From contig NZ_FNHF01000005.1 in the NCBI RefSeq assembly GCF_900103695.1, positions 155,000-192,757 of the forward strand: a stretch of 37,758 nucleotides of DNA, given 5' to 3'. The translations under genes and the position numbers were made by a program. Below are positions 6,687-15,422 of the stretch, in pieces. A model generated the notes under the pieces. The model had not been told where the DNA came from. It worked only from the letters and a program-made list of their open reading frames with translations, and did no database searches. Position 1 is the stretch's first letter. Each line of letters starts with the position of its first letter. The stretch comes from Sediminibacillus halophilus (GTDB lineage Bacteria; Bacillota; Bacilli; Bacillales; Amphibacillaceae).

Positions 6687-9600
6687 TTATTTTAACCGGA
6701 ACGTATCAAGACGGAAATTCCCGTTAAAGGTTAGATAAACATCATGTTTTCCAGCCAGTTTTTTCACTTTCGTAGTGACCGTTTCCCAATCCTGCAATCC
6801 GCCGGTTTCAGGGACGTCAATTGTACCTGCCAGCTTTCCGCTGACCGGATCATTGAGACGCAGTTCTATGGTACCGCCGCCTTTATTGCTTGCAACCCGC
6901 ACTTCCAACTGGGAAATCCCTTTAGAGAACTTCACATTCTTAAACGCAGTCCAATCGCCGGTGTCTATTTCACCGATAGCTTCATAACCCGACTGTGATT
7001 CTTCGACAATCTTGACACCGCTGTAATCATCGTAGTTTTCCGCATTGGTGACTTTCGTCAAATCCCTCGGCGCAACCTTTTCTCCATCGACCTTCAAGGT
7101 CCCTTTTAATTTGAGGTTTTCAGAAGACCTGCCGACCATGATATCGAAGGTACCGGACTCTACGACATATTTATCCTGTGATACATCCCAGAATGCCAAT
7201 TCGCTGGCAGGCAATGTAAATGTAATAGTTTTTGTCTCGCCCGGTTCCAGGTGAATCCGTTCAAAGCCTTTCAGTTCTTCAATCGGCCGTTTAACACTCG
7301 CCTTTTTGTCATGTACATATAACTGAGTAACTTCATCACTTGCTATTGATCCAGTGTTCGTAACGTCTGCCCGGACGGTTACTTCGCCATCGTCTTTGAT
7401 ATGATGGGAATTCAGACGCAGGTTGCTATACTCGAAGACTGTATAAGTAAGACCATGGCCAAACGGATAGAGTGGCTCCCCTTCAAAGTATTGGTAGGTT
7501 CTTTCCCCTTTGATGATGTCATACTCCATGATATCCGTAAGCTGGTCTACGCTTTCATACCAGGTCTGGTTTAATCTGCCGGCAGGTGCGTAATCGCCAA
7601 ATAATGCGTCAGCTATCGCGTTTCCTTCCTCTTGTCCGCCATGTGCTGAATAAAGAATTGATTTCACATTTGGATGGTTTTCAATTTCCGGCATCGCCAT
7701 CGGATAACTGGACACCAGCACAACAATCGTATTTTCGTTCACTGCAGCCACTTTTTCAATTAATTCTTTTTGAGACGGTGGCAGGATAATGTCTTCACGG
7801 TCGATCGTCTCGCGAGCATTCAGCATTGTCTGGTCCCCGACAACGACGATAGCTGTTTCTGCATCCTTTGCAGCTTTTTGTGCTTCTGCTTCACCGTCCA
7901 CTACTACCGTTTGTTCAAACTTTTCTGTGTCTCCTGTCACGGATTGTTTAGTTGCTGTCAATGCATGAGGCGCTTCCTCCCCCACCGTGACATACCTTCC
8001 GCCTTCAAGTCCGGTATCCCAGTGGCCTGTCTGGTAGTTGTAAAGTGCGAAGCTTCCATCATCTTGTTTTTCATAATTATAATTTTGGTAGGTGAACCAA
8101 TCCTGTGTTCCCGGCCTGTTTTCCTGCCTTCCCGGTGATGTTTCATTGTTCACGACATCGTGAGAACCATTTTTATTGGCCACATATTTATCATTTGCAT
8201 GGGAACGAAGCAAATATTGATCCCATCCAAAATCATACAGGGAGAAGGTTTCATTTTTACCAATCTCGTCAGCATTTGCTGCCAGGTTCATATCTCCATC
8301 CGGTGATGCTGTTACGTATTGGCCAGTTGCCTTCGATTGAAGCGCAATTTGATCAACCCCGCGTGAAAAGTCTACTCGATCGCCCCCGACTTTTTCTTTT
8401 ACCCCGTCCAGGGTTGACACTGTGTAAGGAAGCGTACCGCTGTAGAAATCATTGAAAACCTGATCAGCCAACGGACCAATCACGGCGACTTTTTCTTCCC
8501 CATCCTTGTTCAGTGGAAGTGCTTGTTGGTCATTCTTCAACAGCACCAGTTGTTCGCGGGCGGTTTCCAATGCCAGCCGTTGATGTGCTTCACTGTTGAT
8601 TACATCTTCATCGATGGATGCGTATGGATCAAGCTCAGGACCGTCAAATTCGCCTGTCCGGAAGCGTACTGTCAAAATATTGCGGATTGCTTTGTCGATA
8701 TCTGATTCGATCAACAGACCTTGGTCTAAGGCATCATGAACCCATCCTGTGACAATCTCCGAATTGTCATCCTGGTCGGTAAAACTGTCTACCCCTGCTT
8801 TTATCGACAATGCTGCCGCTTCTGCATAGGTGTCCACGTATTGATGATCATTGACCAAGCCGGAGATATCTCCTGCATCACTTACGACAAAGAAATCATC
8901 CGCCCATTCGTCTTTTACAACATCATTGATTAAAGGGCTCAAGTTAGCCGGCTTTCCATTAATTGCGTTATAAGCAGGCATCATGGACAATGCTGCCCCC
9001 GATTCAATTGCATATTCAAACGACTTCATCTGGTATTCATTTAAGTTTCTTGGATCCAGACTGGAAGAACTCGCTCCCCGGTTTTCCTCATTGTTATATC
9101 CGAGAAAATGTTTTAAGGTCGGAATGGTTTTGACATAAAAAGAATCGGAACCTTTCAGACCATTGGAATAAGCAGTCGATATTTGACCAGCGAGATACGG
9201 ATCCTCCCCGTATCCTTCTTCATTTCTACCGGCTCTCGGATCACGCTGTAGATCGACAACAGGTGCCCAAACCGATAAACCTACATCTTCAGGGTACTTT
9301 TTGTGGAAGGCACGGACTTCATCACCAACCGCAGATCCAACTTCCTTTATTAATGATTTATTCCATGTATTGGCCAAACCAGTTGCCTGGGGGAACACTG
9401 TCGCTTCACCGAGCCAGGACACGCCGTGCAGCGCTTCTGTTCCGGTCCGGAACGATTTTATTCCCAACCTTGGGATAGCGGGCTGATATTGGTGCAACAA
9501 TGAAACTTTTTCATCCAATGTCAGCCTGGATAGAAGGTCGTCCACCCTTTTTTCCAATGGCAGGTTAGGATTTTGAAATGAAAATTCATAGGCTGGATGC

Positions 9601-9704
9601 TCCGCATGAATGGTGTCTGCTTTTTCAGCGGGAAAGCCCTGTGCAACCAACACTAGGATTAACAACAGACTAAGACTGACTTTCCAACATTTCTTTAAAA
9701 TCAT
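6687..9704 (-). CDS. Secreted GH3 beta-glycosidase with fascin-like insert, FnIII-like domain and CBM6
   Basis: Starts at ATG 9704 after AGGAGGC and gives 1005 residues. The longer frame to 9860 precedes the signal peptide and is rejected. Residues 1-34 are a signal peptide. Residues 50-350 are the GH3 barrel, with KHF, the NEENRG loop and nucleophile D276 in VVSDAGD. A beta-trefoil/fascin-like insert (about 450-585; QSKATGQYVTA, LLRSHANDKYVAN) splits the second GH3 domain, which resumes with RETIDREDIILP near 631. The FnIII-like domain covers about 785-870. A CBM6-like domain covers about 895-1005. The enzyme acts outside the cell on beta-glucosides or beta-xylosides and is the last gene of the glycan cluster. 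A cre-like site lies upstream. Confidence 0.93.
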   Translation of the reverse strand: MILKKCWKVSLSLLLILVLVAQGFPAEKADTIHAEHPAYEFSFQNPNLPLEKRVDDLLSRLTLDEKVSLLHQYQPAIPRLGIKSFRTGTEALHGVSWLGEATVFPQATGLANTWNKSLIKEVGSAVGDEVRAFHKKYPEDVGLSVWAPVVDLQRDPRAGRNEEGYGEDPYLAGQISTAYSNGLKGSDSFYVKTIPTLKHFLGYNNEENRGASSSSLDPRNLNEYQMKSFEYAIESGAALSMMPAYNAINGKPANLSPLINDVVKDEWADDFFVVSDAGDISGLVNDHQYVDTYAEAAALSIKAGVDSFTDQDDNSEIVTGWVHDALDQGLLIESDIDKAIRNILTVRFRTGEFDGPELDPYASIDEDVINSEAHQRLALETAREQLVLLKNDQQALPLNKDGEEKVAVIGPLADQVFNDFYSGTLPYTVSTLDGVKEKVGGDRVDFSRGVDQIALQSKATGQYVTASPDGDMNLAANADEIGKNETFSLYDFGWDQYLLRSHANDKYVANKNGSHDVVNNETSPGRQENRPGTQDWFTYQNYNYEKQDDGSFALYNYQTGHWDTGLEGGRYVTVGEEAPHALTATKQSVTGDTEKFEQTVVVDGEAEAQKAAKDAETAIVVVGDQTMLNARETIDREDIILPPSQKELIEKVAAVNENTIVVLVSSYPMAMPEIENHPNVKSILYSAHGGQEEGNAIADALFGDYAPAGRLNQTWYESVDQLTDIMEYDIIKGERTYQYFEGEPLYPFGHGLTYTVFEYSNLRLNSHHIKDDGEVTVRADVTNTGSIASDEVTQLYVHDKKASVKRPIEELKGFERIHLEPGETKTITFTLPASELAFWDVSQDKYVVESGTFDIMVGRSSENLKLKGTLKVDGEKVAPRDLTKVTNAENYDDYSGVKIVEESQSGYEAIGEIDTGDWTAFKNVKFSKGISQLEVRVASNKGGGTIELRLNDPVSGKLAGTIDVPETGGLQDWETVTTKVKKLAGKHDVYLTFNGNFRLDTFRLK

Positions 9705-9724
9705 ATAAAGCCTCCTCTTCTGGT

Positions 9725-9775
9725 TTATAAATGAATCTGAGAGAAATCGTTTACATTCATTTGTTTTATTTTCAT
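9725..9775 (-). CDS. Possible 16-residue leader peptide before the GH3 gene
   Basis: ATG 9775 stands 4 nt after AAGGAGGTG, the strongest ribosome site in the cluster. The frame encodes MKIKQMNVNDFSQIHL and stops at 9725, 20 nt before the GH3 start, in a different frame. It overlaps the cre-like motif. It may be a leader peptide or translational coupler, or a fortuitous short frame. No homology can be judged at this length. Confidence 0.3.
   Translation of the reverse strand: MKIKQMNVNDFSQIHL
9742..9755 (-). promoter_or_regulatory. cre-like site (CcpA) upstream of the GH3 gene
   Basis: TGTAAACGATTTCT on the minus strand agrees with the Bacillus cre consensus TGWAARCGYTWWCW at 13 of 14 positions. 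It lies 38-51 nt before the GH3 start. Carbon catabolite repression of the secreted enzyme is inferred. Confidence 0.5.
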
Positions 9776-9953
9776 ACCACCTCCTTCTATCAGGGACAAC
9801 AACCTGTTTCTCTAAATGAATAGAATGAAAGCCAGGTGATAAAGAAACCACCGTTTCCAATTTTCTAAAAGAGGGGGTCTTTTATTCGTTGAAAACGGTG
9901 GCCAGCTATTCTTGTTGTCTAGCTCTTGTCTGATAAAGAGTGTTCAGTATTCA

Positions 9954-12266
9954 TTAGAGAGTGAGCACCACCTCCTTTGAGTCTTGCAGGTTGAGACAAA
10001 CACCGTCCGCTTGTTTTTCCCATTCACCTGCTGAAGCCGAAACTATCGAAGTAATTCCTTTTAAAACAATAGAATAGGAAAGCTGCTCCATGTCTGTGCT
10101 GATGGTGATTTGGTTGCCGTCACGGACTGCTTCTACTTTTCCTTTACGATTTCCAGTTGAATCAGTAATGACAGTATTTGCTTCCTGCCCGTCGTTCAGC
10201 TGGTAAATGACAAAGGATACCTCCTCCGTATAATTGTAATCGGGCCGGTCCTTAACTTTGCCTACCGGCAGGATGGTGTTTTCCTTTACGAACAGCGGCA
10301 GACTCATATAGTTATAGTGTCCCTGGTGCCAGGAACCACCCTCGACTACTTCATTCGTCAGCAAATGGGTCCATTTTCCATGCGGTAAGTAATAGGAAGC
10401 GATTCCTTCTTCATTAAAAATCGGAGCTACCAGCAAGGAATCCCCCAGCATGTATTGTTGATCGAGTACATGGCTGTTCCGGTCCTCAGGAAATTCGAGT
10501 ATCATCGGACGCATGACTGGCACACCTGTCTGCTGATTTTCTACTGCTTTCGCAAACAAATACGGCATCAGGCTGTTTTTTATTTGAGAAAAATGCCTGG
10601 TCACTTCCACCGCTTCTTCATCGAAAAGCCATGGGACACGATAGGACTTACTGCCGTGAAGGCGGCTGTGGCTGGATAACAAGCCGAACGCCGTCCAGCG
10701 CTTAAACAAATCCGGGGTCGCCGTGTTTTCGAAGCCGCCGATATCATGGCTCCAATATCCGAAACCGGAAAGTGTAAGGGAAAGTCCGCCGCGCAGGCTT
10801 TCTGCCATCGATTCATACGTCGCATCACAGTCACCGCCCCAGTGGACCGGGAATTGCTGGCCGCCGGCTGTGGCTGCTCGTGCAAAAACAACCGCCTCGC
10901 CTTCCCCTCTTTCCTGCTTCAACAAGTCGAACACCACTTTGTTGAACTTGTACGCATAGTAATTGTGCATGCGCTTTGGATCCGAGTCGTCAAAATACAC
11001 GACATCAGTCGGTATGCGCTCACCGAAATCGGTCTTGAAGGTGTCGACCCCCATATCCAGCAATGATTTCAATTTACCGGCATACCATTGACAAGCGTCC
11101 GGGTTGGTAAAATCGACAATCCCCATTCCTGCTTGCCACAAGTCCCATTGCCATACATCGCCGTTCTCCTTTTTAAGCAAATAGCCATTAGCAGCCGCTT
11201 CATCGAATAAGGGAGACTTTTCCGCGATATACGGATTGATCCAAACACAAATTTTAAGTCCTTTTGCCTTCAAGCGCTGCAGCATAGCTTCGGGTTCCGG
11301 GAAACAATCCCGATCCCACTCAAAATTGCACCATTCGAATTCTTTCATCCAAAAGCAGTCGAAATGGAACACGCTTAATGGAATATTACGTTCTGCCATC
11401 CCGTCTACAAAATGATTGACCGTTTCCTCGTTATAATCGGTCGTAAACGAGGTGGTCAGCCATAAGCCAAACGACCAGGCTGGGGGCAGTTCCGGTTTTC
11501 CGGTTAGTTCGGTATAACGGCCCAGTGCCTCTTTTGGTGTCGGCCCGTCGATCACATAGTAGTCCAGGAGCTCCCCTTCCACACTGAATTGGGTCTTGGA
11601 GACCGCTTCGGAGCCAAGTTCAAAGCTAACATTTTCCGGGTGATTGACAAACACGCCATAACCGCGGCTGCTTAAGTAAAATGGAACGTTTTTATACGAC
11701 TGCTCCGAGCTGGTTCCCCCATCCTTGTTCCAGGTTTCAACAACCTGCCCATTTTTAACAAATGGCGTGAACCGTTCCCCCAGCCCATATAAACTTTCCC
11801 CGACACCAAGGTTTAACTGGGCACGCATATAGCTTTCCTTTTCCGGTCCTTGAATCCAGGAGATCCCGTTCGCCTCCATATGCGTCAGTGGGGTCTCGCC
11901 ATGTAAGAACTGTATATGGAATGGGTTGCGTTGAATTCTTACTTGCAGGGAACCGTTGGAAACGAGCACCTCCTCCCGTGTCATTCCTGTTTTCAACGAG
12001 ACTTCTTCAGGGACTACATTAAAATCGGGGCCCCGGTGCACTTCTCCTTTATGATGCCAGGCTTTTACACGGATGACATTTTCGACTGGCGCGGTCAACT
12101 GAATCGTCAGTGAAGGGATATTCAATGTATCCCCGCGGTGATTGATTTCTTTGCAAGGGGCAAAAAGGGTCACTGTGTTATCCTCTATTTTCACGTCACG
12201 GACGATTCTGGGAAAATGAATGTCATATCCTTCTCTGGTAAGCCAAAATCCATTGGTAAACTTCAT
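9954..12266 (-). CDS. yicI: GH31 alpha-xylosidase, YicI/XylS type
   Basis: A 770-residue cytoplasmic enzyme without signal peptide, close to the 772 residues of E. coli YicI. Key YicI residues are present with a constant offset of three: C304 and F305 (DCFWM), K411 and nucleophile D413 (KTDFGERIPTDVVY), and acid/base D479 (HWGGDCDATYESM). In YicI the Cys-Phe pair and Lys set xyloside over glucoside specificity, so alpha-xylosidase activity is likely. It would release xylose from the non-reducing end of isoprimeverose or imported xyloglucan fragments. TTAGGAGTG precedes ATG 12266. It lies 32 nt after the permease gene in the same operon. Specificity is inferred from motifs. Confidence 0.94.
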   Translation of the reverse strand: MKFTNGFWLTREGYDIHFPRIVRDVKIEDNTVTLFAPCKEINHRGDTLNIPSLTIQLTAPVENVIRVKAWHHKGEVHRGPDFNVVPEEVSLKTGMTREEVLVSNGSLQVRIQRNPFHIQFLHGETPLTHMEANGISWIQGPEKESYMRAQLNLGVGESLYGLGERFTPFVKNGQVVETWNKDGGTSSEQSYKNVPFYLSSRGYGVFVNHPENVSFELGSEAVSKTQFSVEGELLDYYVIDGPTPKEALGRYTELTGKPELPPAWSFGLWLTTSFTTDYNEETVNHFVDGMAERNIPLSVFHFDCFWMKEFEWCNFEWDRDCFPEPEAMLQRLKAKGLKICVWINPYIAEKSPLFDEAAANGYLLKKENGDVWQWDLWQAGMGIVDFTNPDACQWYAGKLKSLLDMGVDTFKTDFGERIPTDVVYFDDSDPKRMHNYYAYKFNKVVFDLLKQERGEGEAVVFARAATAGGQQFPVHWGGDCDATYESMAESLRGGLSLTLSGFGYWSHDIGGFENTATPDLFKRWTAFGLLSSHSRLHGSKSYRVPWLFDEEAVEVTRHFSQIKNSLMPYLFAKAVENQQTGVPVMRPMILEFPEDRNSHVLDQQYMLGDSLLVAPIFNEEGIASYYLPHGKWTHLLTNEVVEGGSWHQGHYNYMSLPLFVKENTILPVGKVKDRPDYNYTEEVSFVIYQLNDGQEANTVITDSTGNRKGKVEAVRDGNQITISTDMEQLSYSIVLKGITSIVSASAGEWEKQADGVCLNLQDSKEVVLTL

Positions 12267-12298
12267 CTGCTTCTACACTCCTAACTACATTGATTGCT

Positions 12299-13117
12299 CT
12301 ATTTGATCGACCCGCTGACCAGGCCTTTCACAAGTTGTTTCTGCAGGATGACAAAGATCACGATAACCGGCAATACCGATACGGTAGCAAACGCCATCAA
12401 GTCATTCCACTCGATTCCATAACGCCCGATTGCATTGTATATCCCTGCCGTCAGCGGCCATAAGTCCTGGTTCCGGTTAAATGTCATACTGAAGATTAAA
12501 TCTCCCCAGGAAAAGAAAAAGGATATAGCTGCACATACTACGATGCTTGGATACGATATCGGAACGATGACACGTATAAAGGTTCTGAACCGACCGCAGC
12601 CATCGATGCTTGCCGCCTCCTCCAGTTCTTTGGGAATCCCGAGGAAAAAGGTCCGCAAGATCAATACGGAAAACGGGACACCTAGTGTGGCACAAGTAAG
12701 CACCGGCCCCCAATACGTGTTCAGAAGACTTAGGTTGTTAAAAACGATGAACAACGGCGTCAAAATGACGGTCGCCGGCAGCATTTGCGTGACAAGGAAT
12801 AATAAAATCATTGGATTTTTTCCTTTCACTTTGAATCTCGCCAAACCGTAAGCCGAAGGCACCGCCAGCACCAATACCAGAATCGTAGCTAAACCGGCGA
12901 TCATAAAGCTGTTCAGGAAATATTGGCCGACATTGTCTTTAAAAATATCAATGAAACTGGTGAACTGAAAGTCTTTCGGCCAAAACGTCGGTGTAGACTG
13001 AAAGATTTCGGATTGGCTCTTAAAAGCCGTGATGATCATCCAATAGACGGGAAATAAAAAGATTAAGACGAAAAGGATCCCTAAACTATTCAACATCCAT
13101 TCTTTTCTCCTCTGCAT
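12299..13117 (-). CDS. Carbohydrate ABC transporter permease (MalG type)
   Basis: An inner-membrane permease of 272 residues with six hydrophobic segments. The coupling loop EAASIDGCGRFRTFIRVIVP (about 185-205) matches the EAA motif that docks the ATPase. Its ATG lies 2 nt after the stop of the partner permease, so the two are translationally linked. With its partner and the two binding lipoproteins it forms a CUT1-type sugar importer. No ATPase gene is present in the cluster. Confidence 0.92.
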   Translation of the reverse strand: MQRRKEWMLNSLGILFVLIFLFPVYWMIITAFKSQSEIFQSTPTFWPKDFQFTSFIDIFKDNVGQYFLNSFMIAGLATILVLVLAVPSAYGLARFKVKGKNPMILLFLVTQMLPATVILTPLFIVFNNLSLLNTYWGPVLTCATLGVPFSVLILRTFFLGIPKELEEAASIDGCGRFRTFIRVIVPISYPSIVVCAAISFFFSWGDLIFSMTFNRNQDLWPLTAGIYNAIGRYGIEWNDLMAFATVSVLPVIVIFVILQKQLVKGLVSGSIK

Positions 13118-13119
13118 GC

Positions 13120-14001
13120 TTAAGCCTCCTCATCCTTGTTAATCATGAACAGGTAGATGACACTGACAAATAGTAAAATGATAAACAAAATGTTCGCTGC
13201 CGCGGCCCCCAGGCTGAATTGGAACTCATTGAAGGAAAGCCGGTAAGCGATGGTAGATAATACTTCGGTCGAATTGATTGGTCCGCCTCCGGTCATGACA
13301 AACACCAGGTCGAACACTTTGAACGTATAGATAAAACCAAGCATCAACACGACGAGAAGTACCGGGCGCAATAAAGGTATCGTTATCTTGAACAATTTCT
13401 GGAACCAGTTAGCCCCATCCAGGCTGGCGCTTTCATAGACATCCTCCGGCAGGTTGCTCAAGCCCGTCGACAGTAGCAGCATGTTGAACGGGATGCCTAC
13501 CCAGATGTTGGCGATGATGACACTCCACAAGGCAATATCCGGATTGGAAAGCCATTGAATCGGATCATCGATAAAGCCGATACCCATCAGCATTTGGTTA
13601 AAGATCCCTTCGCCAGAGCCCATCATAAATTTGTACAATAACGCGGTAATAGTCAGGGGAATCAACCAGCTGATCATCACGACACCGCGTAAGAAGGAAG
13701 CCAGCTTGAATTTCATGCTGAAAAACAACGCAAGCAGAAACCCGATTACGACCTGAAACACGACACTTCCAAGCGTGTACACAATCGTGTTCCAAACCGA
13801 AATCCCGAAGCCGTCCTGATCGGCCAAAGCTTTATAATTGTCGAACCAGACAAAATGTTTATCACCGGTCGCCAGGCTGTTAAGGTCTACGTCTTGAAAA
13901 CTTAAAATGATGTTATAAATCAGGGGATATCCGATTAACAGCAGCATGAAAATCACTGCCGGGTAAATAAATAAGTATTCTCCCCATCTGCCTTTTTTCA
14001 T
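13120..14001 (-). CDS. Carbohydrate ABC transporter permease (MalF/UgpA type)
   Basis: A 293-residue permease with six transmembrane segments. It starts at ATG 14001 with AAAGGAGA upstream. The EAA-like loop reads ESASLDGANWFQKLFKITIP, with Ser in place of the first Ala. It follows the first binding-protein gene after a 77-nt gap that holds a hairpin. It forms the heterodimeric channel with the MalG-type partner directly downstream and imports oligosaccharides delivered by either binding lipoprotein. Confidence 0.92.
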   Translation of the reverse strand: MKKGRWGEYLFIYPAVIFMLLLIGYPLIYNIILSFQDVDLNSLATGDKHFVWFDNYKALADQDGFGISVWNTIVYTLGSVVFQVVIGFLLALFFSMKFKLASFLRGVVMISWLIPLTITALLYKFMMGSGEGIFNQMLMGIGFIDDPIQWLSNPDIALWSVIIANIWVGIPFNMLLLSTGLSNLPEDVYESASLDGANWFQKLFKITIPLLRPVLLVVLMLGFIYTFKVFDLVFVMTGGGPINSTEVLSTIAYRLSFNEFQFSLGAAAANILFIILLFVSVIYLFMINKDEEA

Positions 14002-14048
14002 ACCGATTTGTCTCCTTTTCCCTGTTTTCTTGATTGCGTTATAAAGGC

Positions 14049-14076
14049 AAAGCCCCTTATGACAAGGGGCTTTTTT
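14049..14076. terminator. Intra-operon hairpin between binding protein and permeases
   Basis: AAAGCCCCTT pairs with AAGGGGCTTT across a 5-nt loop. The T run lies on the plus-strand side. Read from the minus strand only TTTG follows, so it would be a leaky terminator or an mRNA-stabilising hairpin. It begins a few nt after the binding-protein stop codon. Confidence 0.6.
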
Positions 14077-14078
14077 CT

Positions 14079-15341
14079 TTACTCGTCAACCGTCTCGCTG
14101 ACCGACTCTGCTGCCTTGTCCAATGCTTCTTCTGGTGATTTAGTACCTGTCAACGACTCTTGAATCGCAATTTGGATCGATTCAGAGATTTCCGGCCATT
14201 GCGGAGATGGTCCTCTTGGTACGGCTCCATCCATTATCGGCACAAATCCGTTCAAATATGGATCCTCCGTCCAATGGTCCGAGTTTTCCAACACATCTTT
14301 TCTTGCCGGGAAGACACCCGTTTCGTACGTAAATGTCTCGTGACGGTCCGGCTCCAAGAACCAAGTCAAGAAGTCAAATGCGCCATCGACATTCCCGCCT
14401 TTGATGATAGTCAAATTCTCTCCCCCTAAAACGGAAGCGAACTGTTCATCTTTCGGAATCTGGCTGATGGAAAAATTCATATCCGGGCTTTCTTCCTTCA
14501 ATCGTTCGATGTTCCATGGACCATTGACCATCATGGCCAATTTCCCTGCGGCAAATTGTCTTGCCAGGTCATCTTGGGTTGCATTGACCACATCGCTGCC
14601 CATCGATCCTTCTTCAATCATGTCTGTAAGCAGCGTCATCGCTTCCACTGCACCCTCCGAATCAAGCGAATCATAATCGGCTCCAGCGGAACGGAGGAAA
14701 GGATAGAATTGAAAAGCGCCTTCTTCCGATTTAACAGCCGAAACGGCAAAACCTTTCGTATCATCGTTTGTCAGTGCCTTTGCATCTTCCTTCAATTCGT
14801 CCCAGGTAGTTGGCGGCTCTTCGATGCCAGCTTCCTTCAGTAAATCTTCGTTATAAAACAATCCCAGCGCATTACTGCCGACAGGCAAACCATAGTACTT
14901 GCCATCATACGTGGCCGATTCTACGGGACCTTCGTAAAAGTTATCGATTTCTCCCCACTCTTCGACCTTCGAGGTGATATCCTCCAAAACCCCTTGCTCG
15001 GCAAAGGCCGCATTGTCGACCACATCCATCAAAGCCATGTCAGGCAGTGTACCGCCGGCCACACCGACAGAAAGCTGCTTCTTCACGTCCGCAAACGGAA
15101 CGTATTCCCCTTCCACTTCATACTGATCCTGCGACTCGTTATACTCATCTATCAAACTTAAAAATTCTTCTTGCTGTTTTCCGGTATAATGGAACCAGAT
15201 GGTAACATCCTTGGACCCTTCCGTTGCTTCTCCCTCACCACCAGATTGCTCGTCATCAGTGATGGAAGTTCCGCCGCTGCATGCAGATAACACCACTACC
15301 AATGAAACGATTGCCAATAATAAACCACTAATCCTTTTCAC
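14079..15341 (-). CDS. Sugar ABC transporter substrate-binding lipoprotein 1
   Basis: A family 1 extracellular solute-binding protein of 420 residues. The start is GTG 15341, placed after TTAGGAGGAC; the frame from 15365 runs through the ribosome site. The lipoprotein signal ends in LSAC. The mature N-terminus begins with an acidic linker, followed by VTIWFHYTGKQQEEF. It closely parallels the second binding protein of this cluster along its whole length (YVPFADVKKQLS versus YVPFSDIKKQLS; the shared GPSPxWPxISE near the C-terminus). It lies between the GH31 gene and the permeases and captures oligosaccharides at the outer face of the membrane. Confidence 0.92.
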   Translation of the reverse strand: MKRISGLLLAIVSLVVVLSACSGGTSITDDEQSGGEGEATEGSKDVTIWFHYTGKQQEEFLSLIDEYNESQDQYEVEGEYVPFADVKKQLSVGVAGGTLPDMALMDVVDNAAFAEQGVLEDITSKVEEWGEIDNFYEGPVESATYDGKYYGLPVGSNALGLFYNEDLLKEAGIEEPPTTWDELKEDAKALTNDDTKGFAVSAVKSEEGAFQFYPFLRSAGADYDSLDSEGAVEAMTLLTDMIEEGSMGSDVVNATQDDLARQFAAGKLAMMVNGPWNIERLKEESPDMNFSISQIPKDEQFASVLGGENLTIIKGGNVDGAFDFLTWFLEPDRHETFTYETGVFPARKDVLENSDHWTEDPYLNGFVPIMDGAVPRGPSPQWPEISESIQIAIQESLTGTKSPEEALDKAAESVSETVDE

Positions 15342-15422
15342 TTTTTGTCCTCCTAAAATAAACACAATTTTTTTGTTAGAACATCATCAACTTTACATGG
15401 ATAAAAGATAAATAGACAGACC

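Noticed and set aside
9705-9860. N-terminal extension of the GH3 frame
   Set aside because: It precedes a clear signal peptide and the AGGAGGC ribosome site at ATG 9704.
9848-9901. CCACCGTTT / AAACGGTGG inverted repeat between GH31 and GH3 genes
   Set aside because: The 9-bp arms are 36 nt apart and no T run follows on the coding strand, so a terminator is not supported.
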